In this document: positions 17,467 through 30,614 of the stretch, piece by piece
How positions within the stretch are numbered: position 1 is the stretch's first letter
Layout: each line of letters begins with the position of its first letter
Assembly: GCF_016774335.1 (NCBI RefSeq)
Contig: NZ_JAETWA010000046.1
Span: forward strand, 1 to 64,000
From: Luteimonas saliphila
Lineage (GTDB): Bacteria > Pseudomonadota > Gammaproteobacteria > Xanthomonadales > Xanthomonadaceae
Direction of reading: 5' to 3'
DNA: 64,000 bases
The notes under the pieces: generated by a model
What the model was told of the DNA's origin: nothing
Database searches by the model: none
The model's input: the letters and a program-made list of their open reading frames with translations, nothing else
Program-made: the position numbers and the translations under genes

Positions 17467-18213
17467 TCAGCGACCCGCGTCGCCGACGCGCGCGCCGGTG
17501 GCGAAGAAGTCGTGCAGGTCGTGGGCGAAGGTATCGAGCTTGTTGTTCGTGTTGCGGTTCAGGCGCACGAAGAAGTTGTAGCCCAACACCGCCGGGATCG
17601 CGACCGCCAGACCGATCGCCGTCATGATCAGCGCCTCACCCACCGGACCGGCGACCGCGCCGATGTCGGCCTGGCCACTCATGCCGATGGCGATCAGCGC
17701 GTTGTAGATGCCCCACACCGTGCCGAGCAGGCCTACGAACGGCGCGGTCGCGCCGACGGTGGCGAGCACGGTCAGGCCGGCTTCGAGGCCCAGCGATTCG
17801 CGGGTCACGGCCTGGCGCAGCGCACGGTCGACGAACTCGGAGCGGCTCAGCGTCTCGGCCAGGCGCGACGCATCGTGGCGCTGGTGGTGGGCGGCGGCCT
17901 GGGCGGCGTCGAGCGCGACCTTGGAGAACGGTTCGCTGCGCGGCTGCTCTTCCATGAAGCGGATCGCATCCTGGGCGTTCGGGGTTTCCCAGAACGTCGC
18001 GATCACGCGATCGGAGTTCTTCTTCAGCCGGATGTTCTTGATGAAGTTGTAGATGATCCAGTAGATCGAGAGGACCGACATCAGCACCAGGACCAGGAAC
18101 ACGATCCAGTTGACGACCGTCATGTGCTCCATCAGGTTCATGAAGCCCATCTGGGTCAGTGCTTCGGCGTTGTTGCCTCCGGTCACCGGGGCGGCGGTGG
18201 TTTCCTGCAGCAT
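17467..18213 (-). CDS. exbB: MotA/TolQ/ExbB proton channel protein
   Basis: 248 residues with three TM helices: about 34-55 (VVNWIVFLVLVLMSVLSIYWII), 145-170 and 185-210 (ALIMTAIGLAVAIPAVLGYNFF). The motif GLEAGLTVLATVGATAPFVGLLGTVWGI is the family signature. With ExbD it forms the proton channel that powers TonB in the inner membrane. The start has AAGGTAAG upstream. Second gene of the tonB operon. Confidence 0.95.
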   Translation of the reverse strand: MLQETTAAPVTGGNNAEALTQMGFMNLMEHMTVVNWIVFLVLVLMSVLSIYWIIYNFIKNIRLKKNSDRVIATFWETPNAQDAIRFMEEQPRSEPFSKVALDAAQAAAHHQRHDASRLAETLSRSEFVDRALRQAVTRESLGLEAGLTVLATVGATAPFVGLLGTVWGIYNALIAIGMSGQADIGAVAGPVGEALIMTAIGLAVAIPAVLGYNFFVRLNRNTNNKLDTFAHDLHDFFATGARVGDAGR

Positions 18214-18290
18214 GACGCTTACCTTCTAGATGTTGTTGAGTGTAGGAAGTGGAGCGGGTTGTAGCGGATGGAAACTGTGTAGCAGAACGA

Positions 18291-18959
<669 letters not shown>

Positions 18960-19096
18960 GCGTTGAACTCAAGTCTGGGCCGGGCGCCGCGGCGTCCGGG
19001 GTCGTGTCGTGCCGCCGCCGGTTTTCGGCGACGGGAACTTCCAAGCTTATACCAATCCGCTGGCGCGATACCAACCGGTTTCCCTTCCCGATGGCA

Positions 19097-20314
19097 TCAC
19101 TGGGTGCGCGCTAGGATCCGGCGCGCTTCCTCGGGCGACTTGACGCCCTTGTCGAGCGCCTGCTGGGCCGCCTGCTTGGCCTGCGCGAGGCGACCCTCGT
19201 TGGCCTGCAGCTTGGCCAGGTTGAGATAGGTCTCGCCGTTGGGCGCCAGCGGCGCGGCTTTCTCGTAGGCCGCGATCGCCTGGTCGATCTGCTGCGGCTC
19301 GCCGAAATAGTGGGCCTGCGCCAGCGCCACGTAGGTCTGGTAGTCGGGCTTGAGGATGTTCTTCTGCAGACCCTCGTTGATGATCTCGATCGCCTTCTGC
19401 TGGCCGTCGTCGAGGTTGAGGTAGGAGGCCATCAGGTTGCGGTACTCGCGCTCCTCGGTCAGTTCGCCCTTGGCGCGCAACGCCTCGTACACGGCCGCGG
19501 CCTTGTCGTACTGGTCGGTCTGCAGATAGGTGGCGGCGAGGTTGAGCTGCGAACGCTTGTCGTCGGGCGTGTTCGCCGCAATCTGCTCGGCGAGCTTCGC
19601 CGCCTCGGCGCCCTGATCGGATTGGGCGTAGGCGGCCATCAGCAACTGCTGCCATTCGGGCTTGGCCTCCGCCGATTCGGCGAGCGGCTTGAGCGTGGCG
19701 ATCGCCTCGGGGTAGCGCTCCATGCGCAGCAGGACGTTGCCCTTGAGCGCGGCGATGTCCGGATCCTGGGTGCGGGTTTCCGATTGCAGGCGTTCGATGG
19801 TCGCCAGCGCCTCGTCGTGGCGGTCGTCCTGGGCATGGAGCTGGGCGATGATGTACATCACCTCGTAGTGCTCTTCGTTCTTGAGGCCATCGAACTCGAG
19901 CGCCCGCTGCAGATAGCCGAGCGACTTGGCGTCGTCGCTGCCGAGGAGCTGGGCCCCGGCGATGCGCGCGGCCAGGGACTTCTCGTATGCATTGGACTTC
20001 TCGTCCGCGATGATCTCGTCCGCGATCGCCTGGGTCTGGGCCTCGTCCTGCGCCTCGTAGGCCTCGGAGAGCTTGCCCAGGCGCGTGCTGCTCGACCGGG
20101 AAGCAGGCTTGGTGTCGGGCTGTTCGCGCGTGGCATCCGGGAAACGGGCCTGCTGCTCGGCCCGCGCACCCTTCGCTCCCTTGTTCGCGCGATCGGTGCG
20201 TCGCTCTTCCGCCCGGGTCGGGGCGCCTTGCGCCAGCGCGGCAGTCGTCGCCAGCATCAGCCCGGTGGCCATCATCGCGGCGAGCAGGCGGGCGGGAAGG
20301 TTGGTCTTGGACAT
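19097..20314 (-). CDS. Exported TPR-repeat protein
   Basis: 405 residues from ATG 20312-20314 (AAGGTG upstream). Signal peptide LLAAMMATGLMLATTAALAQ with cleavage near residue 28, then a charged linker and a run of TPR helices from about residue 85 to the end (YEVMYIIAQLHAQDDRHDEALATIERL, AKPEWQQLLMAAYAQSDQGAEAAKLAEQIA, SQLNLAATYLQTDQYDKAAAVYEALRAKGE and others). It is likely a periplasmic scaffold. It sits just upstream of tonB in the same direction, so it may assist the TonB system, but this is inference from position only. Confidence 0.85.
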   Translation of the reverse strand: MSKTNLPARLLAAMMATGLMLATTAALAQGAPTRAEERRTDRANKGAKGARAEQQARFPDATREQPDTKPASRSSSTRLGKLSEAYEAQDEAQTQAIADEIIADEKSNAYEKSLAARIAGAQLLGSDDAKSLGYLQRALEFDGLKNEEHYEVMYIIAQLHAQDDRHDEALATIERLQSETRTQDPDIAALKGNVLLRMERYPEAIATLKPLAESAEAKPEWQQLLMAAYAQSDQGAEAAKLAEQIAANTPDDKRSQLNLAATYLQTDQYDKAAAVYEALRAKGELTEEREYRNLMASYLNLDDGQQKAIEIINEGLQKNILKPDYQTYVALAQAHYFGEPQQIDQAIAAYEKAAPLAPNGETYLNLAKLQANEGRLAQAKQAAQQALDKGVKSPEEARRILARTQ

Positions 20315-20387
20315 GGGGTCACCTTGGGTCGTGCCGCGATTACGCAGCAGGTTGGAACGAAGCGTTGTAAGGATGGGGTGTTGCAGG

Positions 20388-21179
20388 TCAACCACAGGCG
20401 GGCCGGCGGCCGGCGGCGCGCGCCTGTTCGTAGGTCGGCAGTTGCTGGTTGGCACGGGCCTGCAGCTCGGCGATGCGGCTCTGCGGATCGGGATGGGTGG
20501 ACAGCCATTGCGGCGGGCGTTCGCCGCCGGCGGCGATCATGTTCTGCCACAGCGAGACCGCGGCGCGCGGGTCGAAACCGGCCTGCGCCATCAGCCGCTG
20601 GCCGACGACATCGGCCTCGCTCTCCTGGGCGCGCGAGCCGGGCAACAGGAAGCCGGTCTGCGCCAGCATGCCGCCGCCCTGGGTCGCGAGCTGGCCGTAG
20701 TCGCCGGCGAGCGCGCCCAGCAGTTGCACCGCCCCGGCGGCACCCATCTGCCGGGTGATGCGCTCGTCATGGTGGCGCTCGATCACATGGCCGATCTCGT
20801 GGGCCACCACCGCGGCGAGCTGGTCCTGGTTCTTCGCCACGGCGAACAGGCCGGTGTTGATGCCGACCTTGCCGCCCGGCAACGCATAGGCGTTGGGTTC
20901 CTTCTCGGCGAACACCGCGCTTTCCCACGCCATCGAACGCTGGTCGGTCGGCAGCTGCCGCACCAGCGCGTCGACCACGCAGCGCACGTAGGCGTTCTGT
21001 CCGGCATCAGTGCTGAGCGGGCCCTTGCGCTTGGCGTCCGTGAAGGCCTGGGCACCGAGCTGGTTCAGCTGCTGCTGCGAGACGGCGCCGACATACTGGG
21101 TGCGGCCGGTCGACGAGGTCGTGGTCGCGCACGCCGCAAGCAGCGCGACGATGACCAGCATTGCGATGGCGTGCCTCAT
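20388..21179 (-). CDS. M48-family zinc metalloprotease lipoprotein
   Basis: 263 residues. Signal peptide with lipobox LLAAC (Cys near residue 17). Zinc site HEIGHVIERH (HExxH) with the third ligand in ESEADVVG. The rest matches the Oma1/LoiP/YcaL-type M48 peptidases found on the outer or inner membrane, where they take part in envelope protein quality control. Real start at 21177-21179; longer frames upstream have no lipoprotein signal. The gene follows gyrB in the same direction, after 171 bases. Confidence 0.9.
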   Translation of the reverse strand: MRHAIAMLVIVALLAACATTTSSTGRTQYVGAVSQQQLNQLGAQAFTDAKRKGPLSTDAGQNAYVRCVVDALVRQLPTDQRSMAWESAVFAEKEPNAYALPGGKVGINTGLFAVAKNQDQLAAVVAHEIGHVIERHHDERITRQMGAAGAVQLLGALAGDYGQLATQGGGMLAQTGFLLPGSRAQESEADVVGQRLMAQAGFDPRAAVSLWQNMIAAGGERPPQWLSTHPDPQSRIAELQARANQQLPTYEQARAAGRRPACG

Positions 21180-21350
21180 GGTCCGGACCCTGTTCCGTAG
21201 TCGCCGCGAGTGTGGCGGCGGGTGTCTTAAGTTTTCGTCAACCTCGCACCGGGCGCGAGGCGCCGGCGGGGGCGGGGGCGTGCAGGGTCCGCTGCGTGCA
21301 GGCTCCATCCGCGCCCCCGGCCCGCGTGGGCCCCGGGCGCGGCATCGGCG

Positions 21351-23858
<2,508 letters not shown>

Positions 23859-23963
23859 TTATAGGGACTGAGGCACGAATTATAGCTTCGCGGGCGGCGG
23901 ATAGGGGGGCGGCGGCGGTGCGCACGTCCGCATGGTTTCCGCTCCCTTCACGTGGCGCGCGGC

Positions 23964-25088
23964 TCAGCCCCCATGCGCGCCGGGCGTGCCGGCTGTGGGC
24001 GAGACGTCGCCGCGTTCCACGTGGAACATGACGGGCGTCCAACCCGCCTCCGCCAGGGCCGGTGGGGATTCGGTCCCGGTGACGAAGACCTGTGCGCCAC
24101 TTTCGCGCAGGCGCTCCAGCAACCGTTGCTGATGCGGGCGGTCGAGCTCCGAGGCCAGATCGTCGAGCAGGAACACCGGCCAGTGGTGGCGGCGGTCGGC
24201 AAAATCCTCCGCCTGCGCCAGCAGGCAGGCCAGCGCGGTCAACTTGGCCTGCCCCCGCGACAGCGCCTCGCCCGCAGGCCGGGTGTCGTGCTCGACGCGC
24301 CAGTCGGCGCGGTGCGGCCCGACCGAGGTGAAGCCGGTGGCCAGGTCCCGCTCCCGGGCCAGCAGCAGCGCGTCGGCCAGGGACAGCTGCTCGCGCCGCC
24401 AGCCCGACCGGTAATGGAGGTTTCCTTCGCCCAGTTGCGGCAGCAGATCCCGGGAGATCGCCCGGAAACGCGGCCGCAGCCGCTCGACGTACGCCCGACG
24501 CTGCAGGTCGAGGTGCTCCGCGGCGGCGGCAAGCTCGGCATCCCAGGCCTCCAGCTGTCCATGCGCGGCTCGTTGCTTGAGCAGGGCATTGCGCTGCTTC
24601 AGGGCCCGCGCATACCGCCGCCATACCGGCTGGAACGGGTTGTCCCCACGTTCCACGTGGAACAGACCCCAGTCCAGGTAGCGCCGCCGCGCCTCGGCGC
24701 CTCCGGTGACCAGCGTGTGGCTGCCTGGCTCGAAACTGACCGCGGCCAACGCGGCGCAAAGGTCGCCCAGGTGCTGCACGCTTTCCCCGTCGAGACGGCC
24801 GGTCCAGGCCTGGCCGCTGTGACGCAAGCCGGCCTTGCGGTGGACACCGTCGGGCTCTTCCCATTCGGCGAACACCTCCAGAACCTCGTTCCCGGTCCGG
24901 ATCAGGCCATCGCGCACCCGTCCACGGAAACTGCGGCCGTAGGCGAGCAGGTGGATCGCTTCGAGCAGGCTGGTCTTGCCCGCGCCGTTCGGCCCCAGGA
25001 CCAGGTTGAGCGCCGGACCGGGCCGCAGTTCCAGCGGCGCGAGGTTGCGCACGCCACTCGCCGTCAGCCGGGTCAGGCGCACGCGCAC
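23964..25088 (-). CDS. recF: DNA replication and repair protein RecF
   Basis: 374 residues. SMC-like ABC ATPase that loads RecA at single-strand gaps with RecO and RecR. Walker [10 protein letters not shown] near residue 33, signature region LSRGQAKL, Walker B VFLLDDLASELD. Two short stretches reading FHVERG are encoded by the parS palindromes inside the gene; one lies in the extreme C-terminus, which is therefore probably shaped by DNA-site selection rather than protein function. It sits between dnaN and gyrB in the standard order. Confidence 0.95.
   Translation of the reverse strand: MRVRLTRLTASGVRNLAPLELRPGPALNLVLGPNGAGKTSLLEAIHLLAYGRSFRGRVRDGLIRTGNEVLEVFAEWEEPDGVHRKAGLRHSGQAWTGRLDGESVQHLGDLCAALAAVSFEPGSHTLVTGGAEARRRYLDWGLFHVERGDNPFQPVWRRYARALKQRNALLKQRAAHGQLEAWDAELAAAAEHLDLQRRAYVERLRPRFRAISRDLLPQLGEGNLHYRSGWRREQLSLADALLLARERDLATGFTSVGPHRADWRVEHDTRPAGEALSRGQAKLTALACLLAQAEDFADRRHHWPVFLLDDLASELDRPHQQRLLERLRESGAQVFVTGTESPPALAEAGWTPVMFHVERGDVSPTAGTPGAHGG
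24013..24028. other. parS site (ParB-binding centromere-like palindrome) 1
   Basis: Perfect palindrome GTTCCACGTGGAAC (24014-24027) flanked by C and A, matching the bacterial parS consensus built around the CACGTG core. It lies inside the 3' end of recF. Two further copies within 1.2 kb make chance very unlikely. Confidence 0.88.
24649..24664. other. parS site 2
   Basis: Perfect palindrome GTTCCACGTGGAAC (24650-24663) within the middle of recF, 636 bases from site 1. It encodes the residues FHVER in the RecF frame. Confidence 0.88.
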
Positions 25089-25178
25089 CCACCCGGGAAG
25101 GTCGGCAACGGTTGCCGGGACGACCGGCCCACGGCACCGGAAAACGACTTCGCCCGGTGTGACCCGGGCGAAGCAGGC

Positions 25179-25194
25179 GGTTCCACGTGGAACA
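25179..25194. other. parS site 3
   Basis: Perfect palindrome GTTCCACGTGGAAC (25180-25193) in the short gap between recF and dnaN, nine bases downstream of the end of dnaN and 530 bases from site 2. Confidence 0.88.
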
Positions 25195-25203
25195 CGACCG
25201 TCG

Positions 25204-26304
25204 TCAAAGGCGCAGCGGCATCACCACGTGGCGGCACTTCTCGCTCCCGGCCTCGCGGACCAGCGCCGAGGAGTTGGCGTCGCGCAGTTGAAGCACCACA
25301 TGCTCGTCGCGCAGCGCGCTCAGGGCGTCGAGCAGGTAGTTGACGTTGAAGCCCACGGCCAGCCCGTCGACCTTGGTATCGGCCTCGACCTCTTCCTGCG
25401 CCTCTTCCTGCTCGGGATTGTGGGCATTGATGCGCACCAGACCAGGCGAAACTTCCAGCCGCACGCCACGATACTTCTCGTTCGACAGGATCGCCGCGCG
25501 CTGCAGCGACGCGCGCAGCGCCTCGCGATCGATCCGCACCTCGCGGTCGGCGCCGATCGGGATCACCGCCTCGTAATCGGGGAAGCGGCCGTCGATCAGC
25601 TTGCTGGTGAAGGTGACATCGTCGCGCTTGACCCGGATGTGGTTGCGACCCATCTCCAGCACCAGCGCGCGGTCGCCGCCCTCGAGCAACCGCTGCAGTT
25701 CCTGCACGCCCTTGCGCGGGACGATGATCTGGCGCTTGTTGGCCACCGCCTCGTCCAGGCCGGTTTCGCACAGCGCCAGGCGATGCCCGTCCGTGGCGAC
25801 GCAACGCAGGCGCTTGTCGGCCAGGTCGAACAACAGGCCGTTGAGGTAGTAACGCACGTCCTGCTGCGCCATCGCGAACGCGGTGCGTTCGATCAGTTCC
25901 TTGAGCGCGGCCTCCGGCACGCTCACGCGCTCGGTGGCCTCGACCTCGTCGACCGACGGGAAATCGTTGGCCGGCAGTGTCGACAGGGTGAAACGGCTGC
26001 GTCCCGCCTGCACCGTGACCTTGTCGCCCGTCTGCGACAGGGTGATCTTGCTGCCGTCGGGCAGGGCGCGGGCGATGTCGAACAGCTTGCGCGCCGGGAT
26101 CGTGGTCTCACCGTCCTGGGCGTCGTCGACCGCGCTGCGCGACACCATCTCGACCTCCAGGTCGGTCCCGGTCAGCGAGAGCAGGCCGTCCGTCACTTGG
26201 GTCAGCAGGTTGGCGAGCACGGGCAGGGTCTGCCGCCGTTCGACGACGTTGACCACTTGGGCCAACGGTTTCAGGAGGGCTTCGCGTTGCAGGCTGAAAC
26301 GCAT
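25204..26304 (-). CDS. dnaN: DNA polymerase III beta sliding clamp
   Basis: 366 residues, full length for DnaN, with three repeated clamp domains. Typical stretches: MRFSLQREALLKPLAQVVNVVERRQTLPVLANLL at the start, LTGTDLEVEM, YYLNGLLFD, ATDGHRLAL and the end CRHVVMPLRL. The dimeric ring tethers polymerase III and other proteins to DNA. It lies downstream of dnaA across the proposed origin and upstream of recF. Confidence 0.97.
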   Translation of the reverse strand: MRFSLQREALLKPLAQVVNVVERRQTLPVLANLLTQVTDGLLSLTGTDLEVEMVSRSAVDDAQDGETTIPARKLFDIARALPDGSKITLSQTGDKVTVQAGRSRFTLSTLPANDFPSVDEVEATERVSVPEAALKELIERTAFAMAQQDVRYYLNGLLFDLADKRLRCVATDGHRLALCETGLDEAVANKRQIIVPRKGVQELQRLLEGGDRALVLEMGRNHIRVKRDDVTFTSKLIDGRFPDYEAVIPIGADREVRIDREALRASLQRAAILSNEKYRGVRLEVSPGLVRINAHNPEQEEAQEEVEADTKVDGLAVGFNVNYLLDALSALRDEHVVLQLRDANSSALVREAGSEKCRHVVMPLRL

Positions 26305-26699
26305 GCGTTGGGTTCCTGTAGCAAGGCTCTTGAATGGATAAGAACTTCAAAGGCGGTGGTGCTTGGGGGGCCTGCACAGTGGGCGCAAGTATCTCAACAC
26401 ATTGATTTTATTGAGCTTTTGAGGTGCCCCGGCGTGTGGATAAACCGGCCTGCCCAAGGCAGGCAAGCTGTGGATCATTCACGACGCCCAAGGTTGTCCA
26501 CAGGTTGTGCGAGCACTGTCCACGGACACCACAACATCTAGTGTAGCGAAGGTTTCGGATCGCGGGGCTGCAGCGCGCGGACGTGTCGTGGGACCGCTTT
26601 GCGCGCTCCCGACGTGTCGTCCGCCGGCGGGAAAGCCGGGCGTCCCGTCGCGGGAGACTTGGTACGCCTGGTAGGTCGCCATCGGGCCTGCCTGCGCGC
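26305..26699. other. dnaA-dnaN intergenic region, probable chromosomal replication origin (oriC)
   Basis: A 395-bp gap with an AT-rich stretch at about 26385-26425 (repeated TTGA/TTTT motifs), unusual in this high-GC window, followed by four DnaA-box-like sites. The dnaA-dnaN gap is the origin described for Xanthomonas. The three nearby parS sites support this. The dnaN promoter should also be here. Confidence 0.75.
26435..26524. promoter_or_regulatory. Cluster of DnaA boxes
   Basis: TGTGGATAA at 26435-26443 is a perfect reverse TTATCCACA box. TGTGGATCA at 26469-26477, TTGTCCACA at 26494-26502 and CTGTCCACG at 26516-26524 differ from the consensus by one to three bases. The first two are on the minus strand and the last two on the plus strand. 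A weaker box-like site is at 26333-26341. Confidence 0.78.
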
Positions 26700-28025
26700 C
26701 TATTCGCTGAGCTTGCGAATGAGTTTGTCCCAGTCCTCGCGCAGCTTGCCGTCCGTCTCCATCAGGTTGCGGATCTGGCGGCAGGCGTGGAGCACCGTGG
26801 TGTGATCGCGGCCGGCGAAGGCATCGCCGATCTCCGGCAGGCTGTGCTCGGTCAGTTCCTTGGCCAGGGCCATCGCCATCTGCCGCGGGCGCGCCAGCGA
26901 GCGGGTGCGACGCTTGGACAGCAGGTCCTTGATCTGCAGGCCGTAGTAATCGGCCACCACCTTCTGGATGTTGGGGATGCCGATCGACTGCTGCTGCGCG
27001 CGCAGCAGGTCGCGCAGCGTCTCCTGCGCGAATTCCACGGTGATCGTGCGGCCGGTGAAATTGGCGCGCGCGGCCAGCGAGTTGAGCGCGCCTTCCAGGT
27101 CGCGCACGTTGCCGTGCATCTTCTTGGCCAGCAGGAAGGCGACTTCCTCCGGTACCCGGGTGCCGCGCTCCTGTGCCTTGGCCAGCACGATCGCCGCGCG
27201 GGTCTCGAAATCAGGCGGATCGATCGCCACCGACAGCCCCCACGACAGCCGCGACTTCAGCCGTGGCTCGAGGCCGTCGACCTCGCGCGGGTAGCGGTCG
27301 CAGGTCATGATGATCTGCTGGCGGCTTTCGAACAGCGCGTTGAAGGTGTGGAAGAACTCTTCCTGGGTGCGGTCCTTGCCGGCGAAGAACTGGATGTCGT
27401 CGATCAGCAGCGCGTCGACCTGCTGGAACTGGCGCTTGAAGCGGTCGGTGGTCTTTTCCTGCAGCGAGCGGAAGAACGCGCTGTAGAACTGTTCCGAACG
27501 CAGGTACAGCACGCGCGCGGCCGGATTGGCCTGGCGCATGGCGTTGCCGGCGGCGAACATCAGGTGGGTCTTGCCCAGGCCTGTGCCGCCGTAGAGCAGC
27601 AGCGGGTTGTGCGCGCGGTCGCCGGGCCGGAGCGCGGCCTGCCAGGCGGCGGCGCGCCCGAGCTGGTTGCTGCGGCCCTCGACGAAGTTGTCGAAGGTGT
27701 AGTGCGCATCGAGGTGGCCGGCGAAGGCTTCCACCGGCACGGCGCCGGCGGTGGACGAAATGCTGGCGGCGGTCGCGACGACGGCTGCCCGCGGCAGCGA
27801 GCCGATCTCCAGCGCCACGTCGCCGCTGCCGGAGAAATGCGCGAGTAGCTCGCGGATCCGCCCCAGGTAACGGCTCTGCACTTCGTCGCGCACGAACGCA
27901 TTGGGCGCGTACAGCACGGTGCGGCTGTCGTGGCTGCGCGCCTGCAACGGCTTGAGCCAGGTGTGCACATCCTCGGCCGGCAGTTCGGCTTCCAGGCGTT
28001 CGAGGCAGCGGGGCCAGGCATCCAT
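26700..28025 (-). CDS. dnaA: Chromosomal replication initiator DnaA
   Basis: 441 residues with the four DnaA domains: N-terminal helical domain ([26 protein letters not shown]), a short variable linker, AAA+ ATPase with Walker [11 protein letters not shown] and Walker [11 protein letters not shown], and the C-terminal DNA-binding domain with the signature [14 protein letters not shown]. It binds DnaA boxes and opens oriC. It is transcribed away from rpmH and towards the proposed origin and dnaN. Confidence 0.97.
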   Translation of the reverse strand: MDAWPRCLERLEAELPAEDVHTWLKPLQARSHDSRTVLYAPNAFVRDEVQSRYLGRIRELLAHFSGSGDVALEIGSLPRAAVVATAASISSTAGAVPVEAFAGHLDAHYTFDNFVEGRSNQLGRAAAWQAALRPGDRAHNPLLLYGGTGLGKTHLMFAAGNAMRQANPAARVLYLRSEQFYSAFFRSLQEKTTDRFKRQFQQVDALLIDDIQFFAGKDRTQEEFFHTFNALFESRQQIIMTCDRYPREVDGLEPRLKSRLSWGLSVAIDPPDFETRAAIVLAKAQERGTRVPEEVAFLLAKKMHGNVRDLEGALNSLAARANFTGRTITVEFAQETLRDLLRAQQQSIGIPNIQKVVADYYGLQIKDLLSKRRTRSLARPRQMAMALAKELTEHSLPEIGDAFAGRDHTTVLHACRQIRNLMETDGKLREDWDKLIRKLSE

Positions 28026-28161
28026 AGCGGTCTTGACGGCGAAAACGGGAGCGGCCGGCGCGCGCTGGCGGGCCGGTCGTCGGGGTGGCGAGGGGAGGGC
28101 AGACTACCACCCGCATCCGGGGTGCGCACTGGCCGCCCGGCGAATGCCGACCGCACCCGGC

Positions 28162-28191
28162 TTGACCGGCGCGGCGCGCGGCCGCTAGAAT
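28162..28191 (+). promoter_or_regulatory. Promoter of the rpmH-rnpA-yidC unit
   Basis: TTGACC (28162-28167) and TAGAAT (28186-28191) are separated by 18 bases and lie about 40 bases before the rpmH start codon, a good sigma-70-type match for a strongly expressed ribosomal gene. Confidence 0.7.
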
Positions 28192-28231
28192 CTCCGGTTC
28201 TTTCCGCCCGCTGCATTGTCGTAGACCCGCC

Positions 28232-28372
28232 ATGGCCACCAAGCGCACCTACCAGCCCAGCAACCTCAAGCGCAAGCGCGACCACGGCTTCCGTGCCCGC
28301 ATGAAGACTGCCGACGGCCGCAAGATCCTCGCCCGCCGCCGCGCCAAGGGCCGCAAGCGCCTGTCGGCCTGA
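28232..28372 (+). CDS. rpmH: 50S ribosomal protein L34
   Basis: 46 residues, [20 protein letters not shown] at the start, then [20 protein letters not shown] and the end RLSA; strongly basic and full length. Ribosomal large-subunit protein. It lies in the classic position between dnaA (divergent) and rnpA. Confidence 0.97.
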   Translation: MATKRTYQPSNLKRKRDHGFRARMKTADGRKILARRRAKGRKRLSA

Positions 28373-28425
28373 GCCGCGGCCAAGCCGCGCCCCGGCCTCG
28401 CCACCGGCCGGAACCCCGTTCGTCC

Positions 28426-28860
28426 ATGACCGATGCACGCTTCCCGCGATCCGCGCGGGTACGCGCGCGTGCCGACTTCGACCGCATCTTCCGCGACGGG
28501 CGCCGTGTTGCGCTGCCCGCGCTCGCCCTGCATTGGCTGGCCGAGGACAGCGCGGCCCGGCTGGGCCTCGCGGTGTCGCGCAAGGTCGATCCGCATGCCG
28601 TCGGCCGCAACCGGATCAAGCGCATCCTGCGCGACCATTTCCGCCACCTGCGCCCCGCGCTCGCCGCCGGCGCCTACGTGATCGTCGCCCGTCCGCCGGC
28701 GGCGAGCGCCGCCCCGATGGCATTGCGCGAGGCCTTCACCGCGCTGCTGCGTCGCGCCGGTGCGTTGCCGCACCCTGCCGTGGACGGCACAATGCCGGCC
28801 GCGGATTCCCGCCCGGCATTCCCGCCTTCCCCTGTTGCGCCGCGCACCGACGGCGAATGA
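28426..28860 (+). CDS. rnpA: Ribonuclease P protein component
   Basis: 144 residues. Family motif [28 protein letters not shown] (the RNR-type RNA-binding helix) is present near residues 46-73. It assists the RNase P RNA in 5' processing of pre-tRNA. The C-terminal 30 residues are a Pro/Ala-rich extension. It lies 53 bases after rpmH and 13 bases before yidC; no yidD gene separates them. Confidence 0.94.
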   Translation: MTDARFPRSARVRARADFDRIFRDGRRVALPALALHWLAEDSAARLGLAVSRKVDPHAVGRNRIKRILRDHFRHLRPALAAGAYVIVARPPAASAAPMALREAFTALLRRAGALPHPAVDGTMPAADSRPAFPPSPVAPRTDGE

Positions 28861-28873
28861 GCCTGCCTGTCCG

Positions 28874-30595
28874 ATGAACCAGACCCGCACCTTCCTGATC
28901 CTCGCCTGGTTGATGGTGGCGGTGTTGCTGTGGATGGAATGGAACAAGGAGCAGGCCGCGCCGCCGGTCGATGCCGCGAGCGCGCCGGCGTCGACCGCGA
29001 ACGGCGCGGGAGCGGTGCCGTCGATGCCTTCGTCCGCCGCCCTGCCGACCGCGGTCCCGGAGGCCCCGGCCCTGCCGCAGGCGCCGGGCGCGAGCGTCGA
29101 GAGCAGCGCCGCCCCGGCCCGGGCCGGCGCCGTCCAGGTCGAGACCGACGTGCTGCGGCTGGTGATCGACGGCGGCAGCGTGCTGCGCGCCGAACTGCTG
29201 CAGTATCCGCAAAGCCGCGACGAGGACAGCCCGCCGGTGGTGCTGTTCGACAGCCAGCCCACGCACTTCTACGCCGCGCAGAGCGGTTGGGTCAGCGCCG
29301 GAGGCGCGGCGCCGAACCACGAGCAGGGCTTTGTCCCGGACACCGCCGAACGCGCGTTCGCGCTCGCGCCCGGGCAGGACGAACTGGTGGTGCCGTTCGT
29401 CTGGCGCGGTCCGGATGGCGTGAGCATCCACCGCAGCTACGTGCTCCGCCGCGGCCACTACGCGATCACCGTGCGCGACGAGCTCAGCAACACGGGCGCG
29501 CAGCCTTGGCAGGGCTTCGTCTATCGCCAGCTGCTGCGCGGCACGCCGAACGTCAAGCGCGGCATGACCAATCCCGAATCCTTCAGCCTTACCGGCGCGA
29601 CCTGGTACGGCGACGCGCAGGGTTACCTGCGGCGCTGGTTCAGCGACTACGACGATGGCGCGGTCAACGCGACGGACAGCAACACCTGGATCGCGTTCGT
29701 GCAGCACCACTTCTTCAGCGCGTGGCTGCCCGACGGGCCCGGTGGCGCGAAGAACGTGATCGCGCTCGACACCGACACCGGCAGCGGCGCCCCGCGCTAC
29801 CTGATCCGGGAAATGTCGGGGGCGCCGGTGGTGCTCGCGCCCGGCCAGCAGGCCACCAGTTCGGCGCGGCTGTGGGTGGGCCCCAAGCTGGTCGGCCAGA
29901 TCCAGGCGCAGCAGGTGCCCGGCCTCGACCGCGTCGTCGACTACAGCCGCTTCTCGATCATGGCGTGGCTGGGCGAGGGCCTGTTCTGGGTGCTGGCCAA
30001 GCTCCACGGCGTGTTCGGCAACTGGGGCTGGGCGATCGTCGGCCTGGTGGTGCTGGTGAAGATCCTGCTGTTCCCGCTGGCGACCGCGCAGTACAAGTCG
30101 ATGGCGAAGATGCGCCGGTTCCAGCCGCGCGTGCAGCAGCTCAAGGAGCGCTACGGCGACGACAAGCAGAAGTTCCAGGTCGCGATGATGGAGCTGTACA
30201 AGAAGGAGAAGATCAACCCGGTCGGCGGCTGCCTGCCGGTGCTGCTGCAGATGCCGATCTTCTTCGCGCTGTACTGGGTGCTGCTCGAATCGGTGGAGCT
30301 GCGCCATGCACCGTGGATCGGCTGGATCCAGGACCTGACCGCGCGCGACCCGTGGTTCATCCTGCCGGTGATCAACATCGCGGTGATGTGGGCCACGCAG
30401 AAGCTCTCGCCGATGACCGGCATGGATCCGATGCAGCAGCGGATGATGCAGATGATGCCGCTGGTGTTCGGCGTGATGATGGTGTTCTTCCCGGCCGGCC
30501 TGGTGCTGTACTGGGTCACCAACGGCGGCCTCGGCCTGCTGCAGCAGTGGTACATGCTGAAGAAATACGCCGATCCCGCGCCGGCCAAGGCCTGA
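28874..30595 (+). CDS. yidC: Membrane protein insertase YidC
   Basis: 573 residues. N-terminal TM helix ([15 protein letters not shown]), a Pro/Ala-rich linker, the large periplasmic beta domain of Gram-negative YidC (about 85-350), then five TM helices of the insertase core with [22 protein letters not shown], the positively charged cytosolic hairpin ([23 protein letters not shown]) and [20 protein letters not shown]. It inserts inner-membrane proteins alone or with Sec. Last gene of the rpmH unit, followed by a terminator. Confidence 0.97.
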   Translation: MNQTRTFLILAWLMVAVLLWMEWNKEQAAPPVDAASAPASTANGAGAVPSMPSSAALPTAVPEAPALPQAPGASVESSAAPARAGAVQVETDVLRLVIDGGSVLRAELLQYPQSRDEDSPPVVLFDSQPTHFYAAQSGWVSAGGAAPNHEQGFVPDTAERAFALAPGQDELVVPFVWRGPDGVSIHRSYVLRRGHYAITVRDELSNTGAQPWQGFVYRQLLRGTPNVKRGMTNPESFSLTGATWYGDAQGYLRRWFSDYDDGAVNATDSNTWIAFVQHHFFSAWLPDGPGGAKNVIALDTDTGSGAPRYLIREMSGAPVVLAPGQQATSSARLWVGPKLVGQIQAQQVPGLDRVVDYSRFSIMAWLGEGLFWVLAKLHGVFGNWGWAIVGLVVLVKILLFPLATAQYKSMAKMRRFQPRVQQLKERYGDDKQKFQVAMMELYKKEKINPVGGCLPVLLQMPIFFALYWVLLESVELRHAPWIGWIQDLTARDPWFILPVINIAVMWATQKLSPMTGMDPMQQRMMQMMPLVFGVMMVFFPAGLVLYWVTNGGLGLLQQWYMLKKYADPAPAKA

Positions 30596-30614
30596 CGGAG
30601 CCGCGATTCGCACG

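Noticed and set aside
28026-28231. dnaA-rpmH gap as replication origin
   Set aside because: No DnaA box or AT-rich stretch was seen; it holds the rpmH promoter instead.
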